DNA from: Azospirillum sp. 412522
GTDB lineage: Bacteria > Pseudomonadota > Alphaproteobacteria > Azospirillales > Azospirillaceae
Length of the DNA: 64,000 bases
Reading direction: 5' to 3'
Assembly: GCF_019805165.1 (NCBI RefSeq)
Contig: NZ_RWIJ01000005.1
Coordinates: 1 to 64,000, forward strand
Position 1 is the first letter of the stretch, and each line of letters begins with the position of its first letter. A model generated the notes under the pieces. The model did not search any database and was not told where the DNA came from. It saw only the letters and a list, made by a program, of their open reading frames with translations. Below are positions 27,470-36,573 of the stretch, one piece after another. The position numbers and the translations under genes are program-made.

Positions 27470-30073
27470 TCCCGTGATTGCAGGTGCGACTGGATAACGG
27501 TCAGGCTCGCGTTCTGACGGTCCACGCTCGCGGCGAGCAGCATCAGCACTTCGCCGATCTGGTACAGCCGCTGCAGGATCGCGTCCGCGGCGCTGTCCGG
27601 TGCTGGGGGGGATGTCAGATGCCGGGTCAGGGCGGCGATCTGCCGCTCCATCCGATCGATCCGCTCGCTGACGGTCGCCGGCTTCTGTCCGGTCGTCATC
27701 TGACCCGCTGCCGTGTTCATGAATGGTCTCCCTTGTTGGGGCCGTCTGCATCTGCTTGGCTTGTGCAAGCCAGGTCTCGATGTGTATCTGGGTGCGCGAC
27801 GGCGGAGGCGCCGGCCTCCGAAGCTGGGCATCCAGTGGCGCGTTCACCGGCCCAAGCGGCAGGTGTTTTGTGCCGAGAAGGGCATCACGCAGCCTTTCGA
27901 TCACAGTGCGAGTGCGGTCTTTGGCATCGACTGGGTCGATGGTGGAAGCCGGTAGTCTCTGGCTGGAGACCGGGGGCGGAGGCGAGGTTGTAGTGCCGAC
28001 TTGTGGCGGATCGGCTTCGAGCTCCTCGTCGCCCAACTGGAAATCCCAGGCTGCCGCGCTCGGGGTCGCTGTTGTCTCCGCGACCTCCGGTGCCGGCTCA
28101 ACCGGCTCGGACATGTCCATTGGCGGCGAAGGAAGGGGAGGGCGGGGGCTTGGCTCATCGGGCCGGGCTGCCGCTGGAGCGAGTTTCGGCTGGTGGCCTT
28201 CAGGCCAATTCAGGATTCCGGCAGCATTCAGTGCCTTGGTGGCTGCAGCGATCCATTCGGCGCTGCCGAACAGCTCGACCGCCGGCCATTTGGCAGCCTG
28301 AACCATCGCGACGAAGACGGCGACGGCATCGCTGGTCACCGTGTCCGGCGAGACGACGGTGATCAGATCGCCATGGTCGGTCAGGACTTCATCGGAGGTG
28401 AGCCTCACCTGCAGCGGCTCATCCTGTGATCGCGGCAGCCTGACATAATGGATCAACTCGCCGATGGCGCGGTCGATGGCATGGCCATAATGGTCGTCGA
28501 GCATCTGAAATTTGTACCGTGCTTTGCGGCTCAGTAGAGGAGTAGAGGGCAGCGGACGGGCTTCGAGCGGAGGATGAAGGACAGCGTCGATACGCCGCGC
28601 GCCGTTCTGGACCGGCTTCGGGTCGCGTCGGGATGGCTTGGCGCGGACGGCCCCTTCCGGCTGTACGGTGTCGGTCTGCGTCGGCTGCGGAGAGGGATCG
28701 GGGGCCGTGGTTATCGCCGGATCTGCGCGGCGCGTCCGGTACCGGATGCCGCGCAGCGCCGCCTGCGCAGCCCGGTCCCCAGCCGCTGCGCGTTCTTGCA
28801 GGAAATCGGTCCATCCGGTGCGCTGAAGGGCGCCGAACCGGTCCCTTAGCGCTTGACGCTCACCCTGGAAGATTGCCGTCAGGGCGGCGCATTCCTCGGC
28901 GGCGACCGCCGCCAGCATCTCGGTCCAGGCCTGCCGCTTCACCAGCGGCAAGTGGACACCCCTGAGTTCGAGGCGACGATCATGCTGATTTGTCCGTAGG
29001 GCGGCTCGGCGCTCATGTTCTGAAGCCCGCTGTGCCTCCCAGGCCATCCGGCGATCACGGCGGAGCCGCTCCTCCCGATCGGCTACGCCGGTTCGGTAAA
29101 GATCGTACAGCGCCAAGCGCTCATCCTTCCGCTCCTCCCGGCACCTGTCTCGCTGTGCGACATCCCGCGTTCTGCGCTTCTCGGACGGACGCGGTCGGTC
29201 CATCTCAGAGATGGTATCGGCAGCGGGGCGAGAATCGTCCGGCAGGTGGTGAGGCGGCGTCGGATCGGGCGGTGCGTATGTCTCTCCCAGCCGTGCTTCG
29301 ATCTTCCTCAGACCGCCGAGGCCCATGTGGGAGAGCTTCGCGACCCCGGTGGGATCGGCAAGATCGACGATGACGTGTCCGCTGCCCTTGCGCCGGATGG
29401 CGATGCCTGCCTCCTGAAAGGCCGCATGCACCTCCGCCCAATCCGCTGCGTCGCGCACGATGTCCGCTGGCCGCGTCGCCACCCAGCTCTGAAAGCTCAT
29501 CCGGCCGGTGGCGCGCTCGTACCGCAGCGCCGGGTCGGACAGACGCGGCGGCGTGTCGGCGGCGCGGGGCCGATCTTCGATGGCCAGATGATCTCCGTTC
29601 ATCACCACCACATGGCGGCCGCGGTCGTGGCTCCATTCCTGCGCCAGCTCGATCTCGCGGCAGGCGCGGTCCAACGTGACCCAGTCGCGGTGAGGGTAAT
29701 GAGCCCGTCCCGTAATTGGATGGACCCGGCAGATCAGGATGTGGGCGTGAATGGACGCGGTATTGCGATGGACGGCGAGCACCCACTGGTGATCATGAAA
29801 GCCAATGCGGTGCAGCAGATGCCGGGCGGCCTCTTCCACCTCGTCGTCGGTCGGGGTCTCATCCTCTGGCCAGCTGAGAACGAGATGATAGATAGGATCG
29901 CGGCACCGCGGACAGGCGTCCGAGATGAAGCGCATCTGAGCCGCCGCAAGGTCGAGGCTCAGGACCTCGTGCAGCGCCAGATGCGAGGCCTTTCCTGGGG
30001 CCGCGACGTAGGCGATGGCGGCGGCGAAGCTCGACAACCCATCGCGCCGCCGCTTGCAGACCTTAGCGATCAT
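27056..30073 (-). CDS. MOB-family relaxase (conjugative/mobilisation nickase)
   Basis: The product is 1,005 aa in one open frame. The N terminus fits relaxase family PF03432: AAIAYVAAPGKA with a candidate catalytic Tyr22, DPIYHLVLSWPEDETPTDDEVEEAARHLL, and the metal-binding histidines of VHRNTASIHAHI (H102, H109, H111). It should nick oriT and pilot the strand. The middle is charged and helical (SEKRRTRDVAQRDRCREERKDERL). The stretch encoded by about 27,720-27,470 has an unnatural Arg/Asp/Pro-rich composition and overlaps a better-looking gene in another frame, so the true relaxase may end near there or be frame-extended. The start overlaps the MobC gene by 11 bp. Confidence 0.85.
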   Translation of the reverse strand: MIAKVCKRRRDGLSSFAAAIAYVAAPGKASHLALHEVLSLDLAAAQMRFISDACPRCRDPIYHLVLSWPEDETPTDDEVEEAARHLLHRIGFHDHQWVLAVHRNTASIHAHILICRVHPITGRAHYPHRDWVTLDRACREIELAQEWSHDRGRHVVVMNGDHLAIEDRPRAADTPPRLSDPALRYERATGRMSFQSWVATRPADIVRDAADWAEVHAAFQEAGIAIRRKGSGHVIVDLADPTGVAKLSHMGLGGLRKIEARLGETYAPPDPTPPHHLPDDSRPAADTISEMDRPRPSEKRRTRDVAQRDRCREERKDERLALYDLYRTGVADREERLRRDRRMAWEAQRASEHERRAALRTNQHDRRLELRGVHLPLVKRQAWTEMLAAVAAEECAALTAIFQGERQALRDRFGALQRTGWTDFLQERAAAGDRAAQAALRGIRYRTRRADPAITTAPDPSPQPTQTDTVQPEGAVRAKPSRRDPKPVQNGARRIDAVLHPPLEARPLPSTPLLSRKARYKFQMLDDHYGHAIDRAIGELIHYVRLPRSQDEPLQVRLTSDEVLTDHGDLITVVSPDTVTSDAVAVFVAMVQAAKWPAVELFGSAEWIAAATKALNAAGILNWPEGHQPKLAPAAARPDEPSPRPPLPSPPMDMSEPVEPAPEVAETTATPSAAAWDFQLGDEELEADPPQVGTTTSPPPPVSSQRLPASTIDPVDAKDRTRTVIERLRDALLGTKHLPLGPVNAPLDAQLRRPAPPPSRTQIHIETWLAQAKQMQTAPTRETIHEHGSGSDDDRTEAGDRQRADRSDGAADRRPDPASDIPPSTGQRRGRDPAAAVPDRRSADAARRERGPSEREPDRYPVAPAITGMTEPAAALPALPTRPLPTLGPKFQPPWIFSQYIKHLGQWRDRKLRPASAAAVIQSQPLVRKAVEERGLASAATDGPELVDAFVVAILIRIDPGLLEAHAAVLALVQERQITAAKNSPSFTEESERTRSAGRPHGRDR
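27466..27720 (-). CDS. Nested small protein in an alternative frame of the relaxase gene (MobB-like position)
   Basis: The 84-aa product starts MNTAAGQMTTGQKPATVSERIDRMERQIAALTRHL and continues ILQRLYQIGEVLMLLAASVDRQNASLTVIQSHL, a good amphipathic helical protein. ATG 27720 has AAGGGAG seven bases upstream. Its stop overlaps the downstream ATG 27469 by four bases (ATGA), the usual sign of coupling. IncQ plasmids have a mobB nested in mobA, so overprinting here is plausible. Similarity to MobB itself is not established. Confidence 0.55.
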   Translation of the reverse strand: MNTAAGQMTTGQKPATVSERIDRMERQIAALTRHLTSPPAPDSAADAILQRLYQIGEVLMLLAASVDRQNASLTVIQSHLQSRE

Positions 30074-30488
30074 TGTCGTCCTCGACCGCGTCGACCTCGG
30101 CGTCGCCGCCCCAGTCCTCCTCGTCCATGTGATCGTTGGTGCTGGTGATCACCCGCAGAACGGCGCGCTTGAGGTCGTGTAGGATATCGGTGATCGTCGG
30201 CACGTGCTCCGGCGGTGCCTTGCCGCGGATGTGGCGGTCACCGTCCTTGCCCGCGCCGTCGGTCAGCCACCACCGGAGCAAGCCGCCCGCGCGGTTCAGG
30301 TCCGCCATCGCCTTGCGGTCGGCGACGGACCGGACCTCCTGGCTCAGCGCCGCCGCCCGCATGAACGCGGACAGCGTCATGCCCGCCCGCTGCGCCTTGC
30401 ACTCGATGTGGCTGCGCTCCTGCAGAGTGACACGCACCTTGACGCTATCGTCCTTCAGGCGCTTTTCCGACCTGGACCGTCCCGGCAT
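30063..30488 (-). CDS. MobC-like mobilisation accessory protein
   Basis: The product is 141 aa from ATG 30488 (MPGRSRSEKRLKDDSVKVRV). An N-terminal ribbon-helix-helix type segment (VKVRVTLQERSHIECKAQRAGMTLSAFMRAAALSQ) and LNRAGGLLRWWLTDG are typical of MobC/TraJ-like relaxosome proteins that bind oriT and help strand opening. It overlaps the relaxase start by 11 bp and is preceded by the palindrome-rich oriT candidate, the usual arrangement. Confidence 0.8.
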   Translation of the reverse strand: MPGRSRSEKRLKDDSVKVRVTLQERSHIECKAQRAGMTLSAFMRAAALSQEVRSVADRKAMADLNRAGGLLRWWLTDGAGKDGDRHIRGKAPPEHVPTITDILHDLKRAVLRVITSTNDHMDEEDWGGDAEVDAVEDDNDR

Positions 30489-30552
30489 GCCTTCCTCCAT
30501 TCCCGAGTCGGGGCTCGGCGCACGCTGCGCCTCCGGCGGTGCCGACGGGGGT

Positions 30553-30670
30553 GTCGGGGGCTTAGCCCCTGACCAGGATGCGAAAGGCAGGACCGCCGAG
30601 AAGCCGCCCTGCGGCGCCGAGGCGGTCCTGCCGGTGTCCCATTGCGCCTCCGGGCGCGGTGGGACATTCG
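30553..30670. other. Candidate origin of transfer (oriT)
   Basis: Just upstream of mobC, a GGGGGCTTAGCCCC palindrome (30555-30568) is followed by a perfect 12-bp inverted repeat, GGCAGGACCGCC (30586-30597) with 30621-30632. A second imperfect inverted repeat follows (30635-30648 with 30653-30666, 12 of 14 matches, 4-base loop). Inverted repeats between divergent mobilisation genes are characteristic of oriT. The nick site cannot be assigned by eye. Confidence 0.5.
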
Positions 30671-30851
30671 CCTACCCTGTCCCCTTCGGCGGACCTCCAG
30701 GCTGCCCTACCGGGGACCTGGGAGAATCGGATGGAGCGCGCAACAGGCCGCTCGACCACGGGAAGATGTTTTTGTGTGCCGGCTCCGGCGCGGTACCATG
30801 GTGGCGGACATCCTCGGTGCTCCGAGGATGCATGGATGAGGAGGGCATGCC

Positions 30852-31304
30852 ATGCCCAGGACGCGGACCTACACCCCGGACTTCCTCAACAACTTGCGTC
30901 AGAAGCTGGAAGCCGCGCCGGTCCCGACGAGGAACCTGTGCTCCCGCGAAGCCATCGACATTCTCAAGAGCGAGCTGACCAAGAAGCGAAACGCCGGCTG
31001 GACCTTGAAAGAGCTGGCAACGTGGCTGACGGAGCAGGACCTCGTGATCGATGCAGGCAGCCTGAGCGGTTACCTGCAGGACGGTTGCAGGACGAAGACG
31101 CGCAAGACGGAGAAGACGAAGAGCACCAAGACCGCCATGGCGGTGGAGACGATTAGGAAGGTCCCCAGCACGGAGATCGCCCCGCCCGCCGCTACGGCGA
31201 CGAACAGGACCGGCACCATCCCCAGGCGGGTGCCGAAGGCGAAGGATAATGGAGATCAGAAGAAGCTCGACTTCGCGAACCCGGAGAGCGCTGAATCGAA
31301 GTGA
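30852..31304 (+). CDS. Mobilisation-region basic protein of unknown function
   Basis: The 150-aa product is divergent from mobC across the oriT candidate. The N-terminal 70 residues are helical (TPDFLNNLRQKLEAAPVPTRNLCSREAIDILKSELTKKRN and WTLKELATWLTEQDLVIDAGSLSGYLQDG), with HTH-like spacing. The remainder is Lys/Thr-rich and low-complexity. The position suggests an oriT-binding or plasmid-maintenance protein. It is followed by a strong terminator. Confidence 0.6.
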   Translation: MPRTRTYTPDFLNNLRQKLEAAPVPTRNLCSREAIDILKSELTKKRNAGWTLKELATWLTEQDLVIDAGSLSGYLQDGCRTKTRKTEKTKSTKTAMAVETIRKVPSTEIAPPAATATNRTGTIPRRVPKAKDNGDQKKLDFANPESAESK

Positions 31305-31347
31305 TCCCGCGCGGCACAGAGCACCGGCTCTGATCCACAAAATTAAG

Positions 31348-31385
31348 GGGGTGGGCACCGGTCACGGTGCCCACCCCGTTTGTTC
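31348..31385 (+). terminator. Rho-independent-like terminator
   Basis: A perfect 13-bp stem GGGGTGGGCACCG / CGGTGCCCACCCC (31348-31360 and 31365-31377) with loop GTCA is followed by GTTTGTT. It lies 44 bp after the stop of the mobilisation-region gene. The T-tract is short, but the stem is very stable. Confidence 0.75.
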
Positions 31386-31598
31386 GTCTCTCACAAGGCC
31401 GAGGCTCTTGCGGTGATCCCTATCAGCAGGGACCGCCATTTCATTGATGTTGCACTGGTGGAGCATGACCGCCGGCCTGTGCATGTCGCTGGTGTGATCG
31501 AGCCGTATCGGCAGGGAAAGTTACGGTCCTGCCGCATTGAACGGAAAGGCGAATGGTGATGTTCCCCAGCAGGGGTGTGCCAGGAATTCCGTGTTGGG

Positions 31599-32288
31599 CA
31601 CGTTTATCACAAAATCTTGATCATCTGCTGGTTGGAGCTGACGCCAAGACGGCATTCGATCAGAACGGCTTGCTCGACCAGCTGAGGAATGAGCTGATGG
31701 GGTCGGTACTGAAGGAGGAACTGGATCTAATGATAAGAGCGGCAATCCTTCAACGGCTACGGCCACAAGACGGTGAGGACCGATGGTGACTCGATGGACC
31801 TGTGCATCCCATGCGACCGGACGGGAACGTTCGATCAGGTACTGATCGGCAACTGCAAGCGTCGGTTCCCCGCCTTCGACGAGAAGATCATTTCGATGTA
31901 CGCCCGAGGCATGTCGATGCGGGAAGTCACAGGGGCACCTGCGGGAGCTCTACAGTATCGAGGTCTCGGCCGACTTGACTCCACGGTGACGCGTGCAGTG
32001 ATCGAGGGGGTGACGACGTGGCAGAGCCGGTCCCTGGAGGCGATCTATCCACTGGTGTTCCTGGATGCCATCCGGGTCAAGATCCGCGGCGAAGCTTTGG
32101 TGAGCAATAAGACCATCCATGTGACCATCAGCATGCGGGCCGGCGGCACCAAGGAAGTCCATGGACTGGGGAACGAGCAGAACGAAGGTGCTAAGTTCTG
32201 ACTGCGCGTTTTGAGCAAGTTGAAGAACCGCGACGTAGAGGACATCCTGCTGGCGGTCGTTGATAGGCTGATGGGCCCCACGGTTTGA
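31599..32288 (+). pseudogene. IS256-family transposase remnant
   Basis: In broken frames the text follows an IS256 transposase N-terminal half. It reads LDHLLVGADAKTAFDQNGLLDQL, then SMDLCIPCDRTGTFDQVLIG, FPAFDEKIISMYARGMSMRE, IYPLVFLDAIRVKIRGEALV, and finally LKNRDVEDILLAVVDRL. There are several frame changes and stops, and the C-terminal half with the last catalytic Glu is missing after about 32,275. The 213 bp before it (31,386-31,598) contain only a short unrecognised frame. Confidence 0.75.
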
Positions 32289-32320
32289 TCGCCACTGAAT
32301 CGCCCCGGAACTTTGTGGGA

Positions 32321-35300
32321 TCATGGGTGCCGAAGTGCAAAGTTCGGCGGCGCCGCGTCGATCACCACCACCGACAGCAGTTCACGCGCGCTGCGCGTCA
32401 GTCGGTTCGTGAGTGCCGTCTTCAGGGCTTTCGCCGATGCCGGTGGCGGTGAGCCGTCGCATGGAGGCGTGAGGTCGATCGTTGGGCCAAACCAGAACAC
32501 AAGATACACGCCACGTCCGCCCGCCAGCGGATCGGCTGTGTAGAGCCGCTGCAACTGCTCTTCCGCCGCCGTCCACAGCTTGTCGTGCATCTGCAGTTTG
32601 ATCTCGATGGGCAGCACGAGGGTGCCGGCGGTCACGTCGATGTCGGCGCGCTTGCTCCCGGCATAGTGGCCCTCCGGCTTCGCCACCGCGCCGTGGCGGA
32701 TGAGGCGGGGTTTCAGCAGGCCGAGCAGGGCGTTGCGGCAGATGTTCTCCACCTTGGGTCTGACATGCTTCTCCACCTCGGTATTCCAAAAGGTCTTCCA
32801 GCCGTCACCGGAGCCGATGCGAATTTCTTCGGCGATGTCCTCCAGATGCTGGACGACGAGCGCCTGCAAATCTGCGGCGTTGGCCGGCGCCCCGCCATCG
32901 AGCGCCGTCACCACCTGCTCGACGTCGGCGTGCTGGAACAAGGCTTCGCGGCGGACCCGCAGCTGTCGCGCCGTGGCATGAGCGAAGGCATCACGCCAGG
33001 AGGCACGCTGGGGATCGTCGCGCCAAGCGGCAAGGAAGTCGGCCGCGTCCGTCGAGGGATCGGCGGCGAGATGATCGATGCAGGCGCGGATGAGGCGGGC
33101 GAACTCGGATGCTCCGCGAACCCGACGCCCGTTCTCGACGCTGTACGCAGCGTCCTCGAAGCGTGGGGCCAGCGACCGGATCAGCACCATGGCCTGCGGG
33201 GTGGAAAAGCTCCACCCTTCGGCGCGGCCACCCAGAGCCAACAGCAGGACAGGGGCGATGACGTCCCAGTTCATGTCCCCCCACCGGGACAGCCGGTCTT
33301 CGAAATCGACGGCAAAGCGGTCCGGCGCGAGATGGAAGGCCAGGGCGCTCCACAAGAGGAGTCGCTCTTCATCCGACTCGTCGCCGGCAAGCTGGTGAAC
33401 GGCGAGGTCTAGCAGGGCTTCGCGGTCGCCATGCCATAGGGCGGCGTTCAGCAGGCCGTCCACAGCCCGGACCGGAGCTCGCGGGAAGTCCTGCAGTAAG
33501 GCCACCGCCATGCCGCCGGCGACATGCCCAAGGGGCGCTTGCCCCTTCAGCCCGAACAGCCCAGGGGGACACTGCAAGCTCCGCTCGAGCCAGATGCGCC
33601 AGAACGGCTCTAGGCTTCGCGAAGCCAACTCGGCGCGCTCCGCCAGGATCCATTCAATCCACGGTTCGGAGGTCCGATCCTCGCTCACGGCACCGCACAA
33701 TGCTCCTTCCAAGGTGCGATCCGGCAGACCCAGAAGGGCCTCCCGTCTCTCGGCCATCCGGACCGCCATGGCGACCTGGAGGGGAAGCACTGCGAAGTGC
33801 CGGCGACCAGTCTCGGTCACCTCGGCAAGCTCGGCCGGGCTAGGCAGATCGTCACGGGTCAGAATGTTCCGGAAGCCGGTGATGATCGCATCGGCCGCGT
33901 CGTCTCCGACATACTCGGTAATGCGTCTACGGAAGGCGTCCAGCGTTTCGCCCTCCGCTCCGGTGAACGATCCGACCCGCGCAGCCCACTCAAGCGTGTC
34001 GAAGGCGGCTCCGCTCCGGATTCCCTCGAGATGCGGGGCCAGTTCGGCAGCGCTTTCGGCGCGTCGGCGTTCCTCGGCGTCCCGCTGCCGGCGGGAGCGC
34101 GCAACGTGTTCGGCATGTCCCTCGTACACGCGCGTCGTGAGGGCGGCGGCGAGCACCGGCTCGAGATCCGGCCGGTCGTCGCCAAGCGCCGACAGGTGGT
34201 CGAGCGTCACCTTACAGCCATCGCCGACGCGACCGCCGGCCACATGAACCGCCAAGTCGAGCAGGAACGCGGCCCTTTCCGGTTCGCCCGCCTCCCTTGC
34301 CCAGGACACCAGATCGAAGGAAACGCCGGCGGGCAGCGGGACGTCGAGGATGCGCTCCTGAAAGGACCGGTAAGCGCGCCAGTAATCGTCGTGCGCTTCA
34401 GACAGCCATGCCCGAAACATCCCGCGCACCATGGCCGGCTCCGCGAGGCGTGTCCGCAGCCATTCGGCATCGGGCAGCCGAATGGTCTGGTCCCGATCGT
34501 CCAGCCCGGCGGCAAGCCAGCGGTACAGGCGTTCCGGGGAGGCGTCTTCCGGCACGTCGCGAAAGATGCGCTCCAGAAGTTCTATCACCAGCCCGGAATG
34601 ATCGAATTGTGCAAGCGTGTCGTGCGGAGCCCCGCGCGAGGCCAGCGCGTCGGCCAGGGGCACCAGTTGGTCCCGTGGCGTTCGCCGGACGATGCCGCGG
34701 CGCAGATCCATGCTGTAGTGCCCGATATAACCCTGTGCACGCCTTCCCGTCAGATATCCGACAAGCTGATCCGGTGTGAGCAGCCCTGGATACAGGCGCC
34801 GCAGCAGGGAGGCCCGGAGGTCCTGCCGCCGATCCGCCACGGTACCGTCATGCACCGTGTCCAGTAGGGCTAGCAGATCGTCCTGACGATCCGGACAGGC
34901 GCGTGAGAATGCGTCGATCGCGTGCGAACGAAAGGCGTCGCTGACACTGTCGTCGCGCGCGACGGCAATCAGATCGTCCCCGAGTTCTGGGCGCGGCGAC
35001 CCGTTCTCGATACTGTCCAGCACGGTCGCGAGCAGATGCGGCTTGTCCGACTCGTAAAGTGCATCGCGGAAATCCGGCACGAGCTCCGGGCAGGATAAGC
35101 CGCCGAACGGTGTGCCCATGTGCGACCAGCCCGGTGTCCGCTCCTGCGCCCGGAACCATGGGTCCTGATCCGCCAGTGCCCTCAGATGGCGAAATGCCGA
35201 GCGCTTGGCCTCCACGCTCCAGGACGCGGCGTCGCCGTACAGGACGGCCCCCAGTGGATCGCGGCCGAGAAGCTGCTCGGCGTGCTCAGGCATCAGGGCG

Positions 35301-36448
35301 ACCAGCCAGGCATAGACGCCGCGCAGGTCGGAGAGCGTGCCGCCATCCCAGCCGGTGATCAGCGCCAGCACACGGCCGAGCGGCAGGCCCCCTGTCCGCA
35401 ACCGGTCGCGCAGGTGGCGGGCAGCCATATACTCGGCGATCATGCGGTGGCGCGGCACCACCCGCCGGCCCTCGACCGGTGAGAACGGCCGCCGCCGTGC
35501 CGCCGCGGACAACGCCGGAACATCGCCGCCAAGAGAATGGATTGCGGTGAACTCGGCATCGGCTTGGTTGGGGTGGAGCGCGAAGCCCATCCGGTTGGCG
35601 AGCAACGCCACGGCGGAAAGCCAATCGGCCGCTGCGGACAGCGCCGGGTCGGACACGGTATCCCCCACCACCTCGGCATGCTCGTCGTTCAGTTCCGTCA
35701 GCAGCTGGGCACGGGCGCTTTCGAACAGGACGGTGCGGGTGGCTGGCCAGCCACCGTCACCGACATGGGCCTCCAGCAACAGGCCGAGCAGTTCGGGATT
35801 CAGCAGCCAGGGGTCCAGGTTGCGCTCCCTGGCTCCGGAGATGAAGGTCCTGGCCCCGGCGGCGTCCAGCCGCGCGGCCGCGATGACGACGGCATCCTCG
35901 AACCTGAGCGGCAGCAGCTCCAGGACCACCGGTTCCCTGCCGAGCTGCGACAGCATGCGGGTATCGCTGCCGCTGTACCAGTCGGCGGTGCGACAGGACA
36001 GCCGAACCTTCGGGCTGCCGAGTTCCTCCAGCTTGCCGAGGATGTGGTCCATCACGTTCCGCCCGCTGCCGGTGCGCGCCCGGTGTTCGTCGAGCCCGTC
36101 CAGGTACAGCGTGCGGCCCTGCATCGCCGATGCCGGCCGGCTCAGAAATCGGCTGACCGGCATCACCTCCGCATCCGCCTCACCCGCCGCGGCCCGTTCG
36201 AACTCAGTGGACTTGCCGACCCCCGGCTCGCCCAGCAGCACGACGAGGCGGTTGTAGAGGAAATCCGCGAACTCCCTTTCACTCCGCTGGCCTTCTTCTG
36301 AAGCGGGCAGAATTTGTCGGACGCGACGCGTCACGAGGACCGGGCATTGCGCTTGGGAACGTCGGACGAAGGCCGGCATGGAAAGGGACAATCCGAAGAA
36401 CCGGAAGGGAATATCCGTGCTCATGGTTTTCGGTGTTCGGCACGGCAT
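32321..36448 (-). CDS. NACHT/STAND-like NTPase with C-terminal PD-(D/E)XK-like nuclease domain
   Basis: The product is 1,375 aa. Walker A GEPGVGKS lies at residues 73-80 and Walker B LYLDGLDE at 114-121, the 'LDGLDE' form typical of NACHT/STAND ATPases. VRLSCRTADW follows as sensor 1, and NPELLGLLLEAHV...GWPATRTVLFESA as the winged/arm region. A very long helical repeat-like middle (400-1200) could be a ligand sensor. The C terminus KRADIDVTAG, LVLPIEIKLQMHDKLWTAAEEQL (about 1266-1300) has the D...ExK...Q arrangement of PD-(D/E)XK nucleases. ATG 36448 has AGGA six bases upstream. It is divergent from the SMC-like gene by about 125 bp. The inferred role is ligand-triggered nuclease defence, with the effector at the C terminus rather than the N terminus seen in Avs proteins. 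Confidence 0.65.
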   Translation of the reverse strand: MPCRTPKTMSTDIPFRFFGLSLSMPAFVRRSQAQCPVLVTRRVRQILPASEEGQRSEREFADFLYNRLVVLLGEPGVGKSTEFERAAAGEADAEVMPVSRFLSRPASAMQGRTLYLDGLDEHRARTGSGRNVMDHILGKLEELGSPKVRLSCRTADWYSGSDTRMLSQLGREPVVLELLPLRFEDAVVIAAARLDAAGARTFISGARERNLDPWLLNPELLGLLLEAHVGDGGWPATRTVLFESARAQLLTELNDEHAEVVGDTVSDPALSAAADWLSAVALLANRMGFALHPNQADAEFTAIHSLGGDVPALSAAARRRPFSPVEGRRVVPRHRMIAEYMAARHLRDRLRTGGLPLGRVLALITGWDGGTLSDLRGVYAWLVALMPEHAEQLLGRDPLGAVLYGDAASWSVEAKRSAFRHLRALADQDPWFRAQERTPGWSHMGTPFGGLSCPELVPDFRDALYESDKPHLLATVLDSIENGSPRPELGDDLIAVARDDSVSDAFRSHAIDAFSRACPDRQDDLLALLDTVHDGTVADRRQDLRASLLRRLYPGLLTPDQLVGYLTGRRAQGYIGHYSMDLRRGIVRRTPRDQLVPLADALASRGAPHDTLAQFDHSGLVIELLERIFRDVPEDASPERLYRWLAAGLDDRDQTIRLPDAEWLRTRLAEPAMVRGMFRAWLSEAHDDYWRAYRSFQERILDVPLPAGVSFDLVSWAREAGEPERAAFLLDLAVHVAGGRVGDGCKVTLDHLSALGDDRPDLEPVLAAALTTRVYEGHAEHVARSRRQRDAEERRRAESAAELAPHLEGIRSGAAFDTLEWAARVGSFTGAEGETLDAFRRRITEYVGDDAADAIITGFRNILTRDDLPSPAELAEVTETGRRHFAVLPLQVAMAVRMAERREALLGLPDRTLEGALCGAVSEDRTSEPWIEWILAERAELASRSLEPFWRIWLERSLQCPPGLFGLKGQAPLGHVAGGMAVALLQDFPRAPVRAVDGLLNAALWHGDREALLDLAVHQLAGDESDEERLLLWSALAFHLAPDRFAVDFEDRLSRWGDMNWDVIAPVLLLALGGRAEGWSFSTPQAMVLIRSLAPRFEDAAYSVENGRRVRGASEFARLIRACIDHLAADPSTDAADFLAAWRDDPQRASWRDAFAHATARQLRVRREALFQHADVEQVVTALDGGAPANAADLQALVVQHLEDIAEEIRIGSGDGWKTFWNTEVEKHVRPKVENICRNALLGLLKPRLIRHGAVAKPEGHYAGSKRADIDVTAGTLVLPIEIKLQMHDKLWTAAEEQLQRLYTADPLAGGRGVYLVFWFGPTIDLTPPCDGSPPPASAKALKTALTNRLTRSARELLSVVVIDAAPPNFALRHP

Positions 36449-36573
36449 GGTCAATCCTGTAATTGGATCATTCTTTGCGGCGCGATCTTCAGCGAAGGAA
36501 AACTCTCCTCGGTTGCGTGAACGGCCAAGACCACGCTACCTTTCGCCCGATCATTGCCGAACGGGACGAGTCC

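Noticed and set aside
30136-30978. 280-codon rightward frame over mobC and the oriT candidate
   Set aside because: It is antisense to a clear MobC-like gene and runs through palindromic non-coding sequence.
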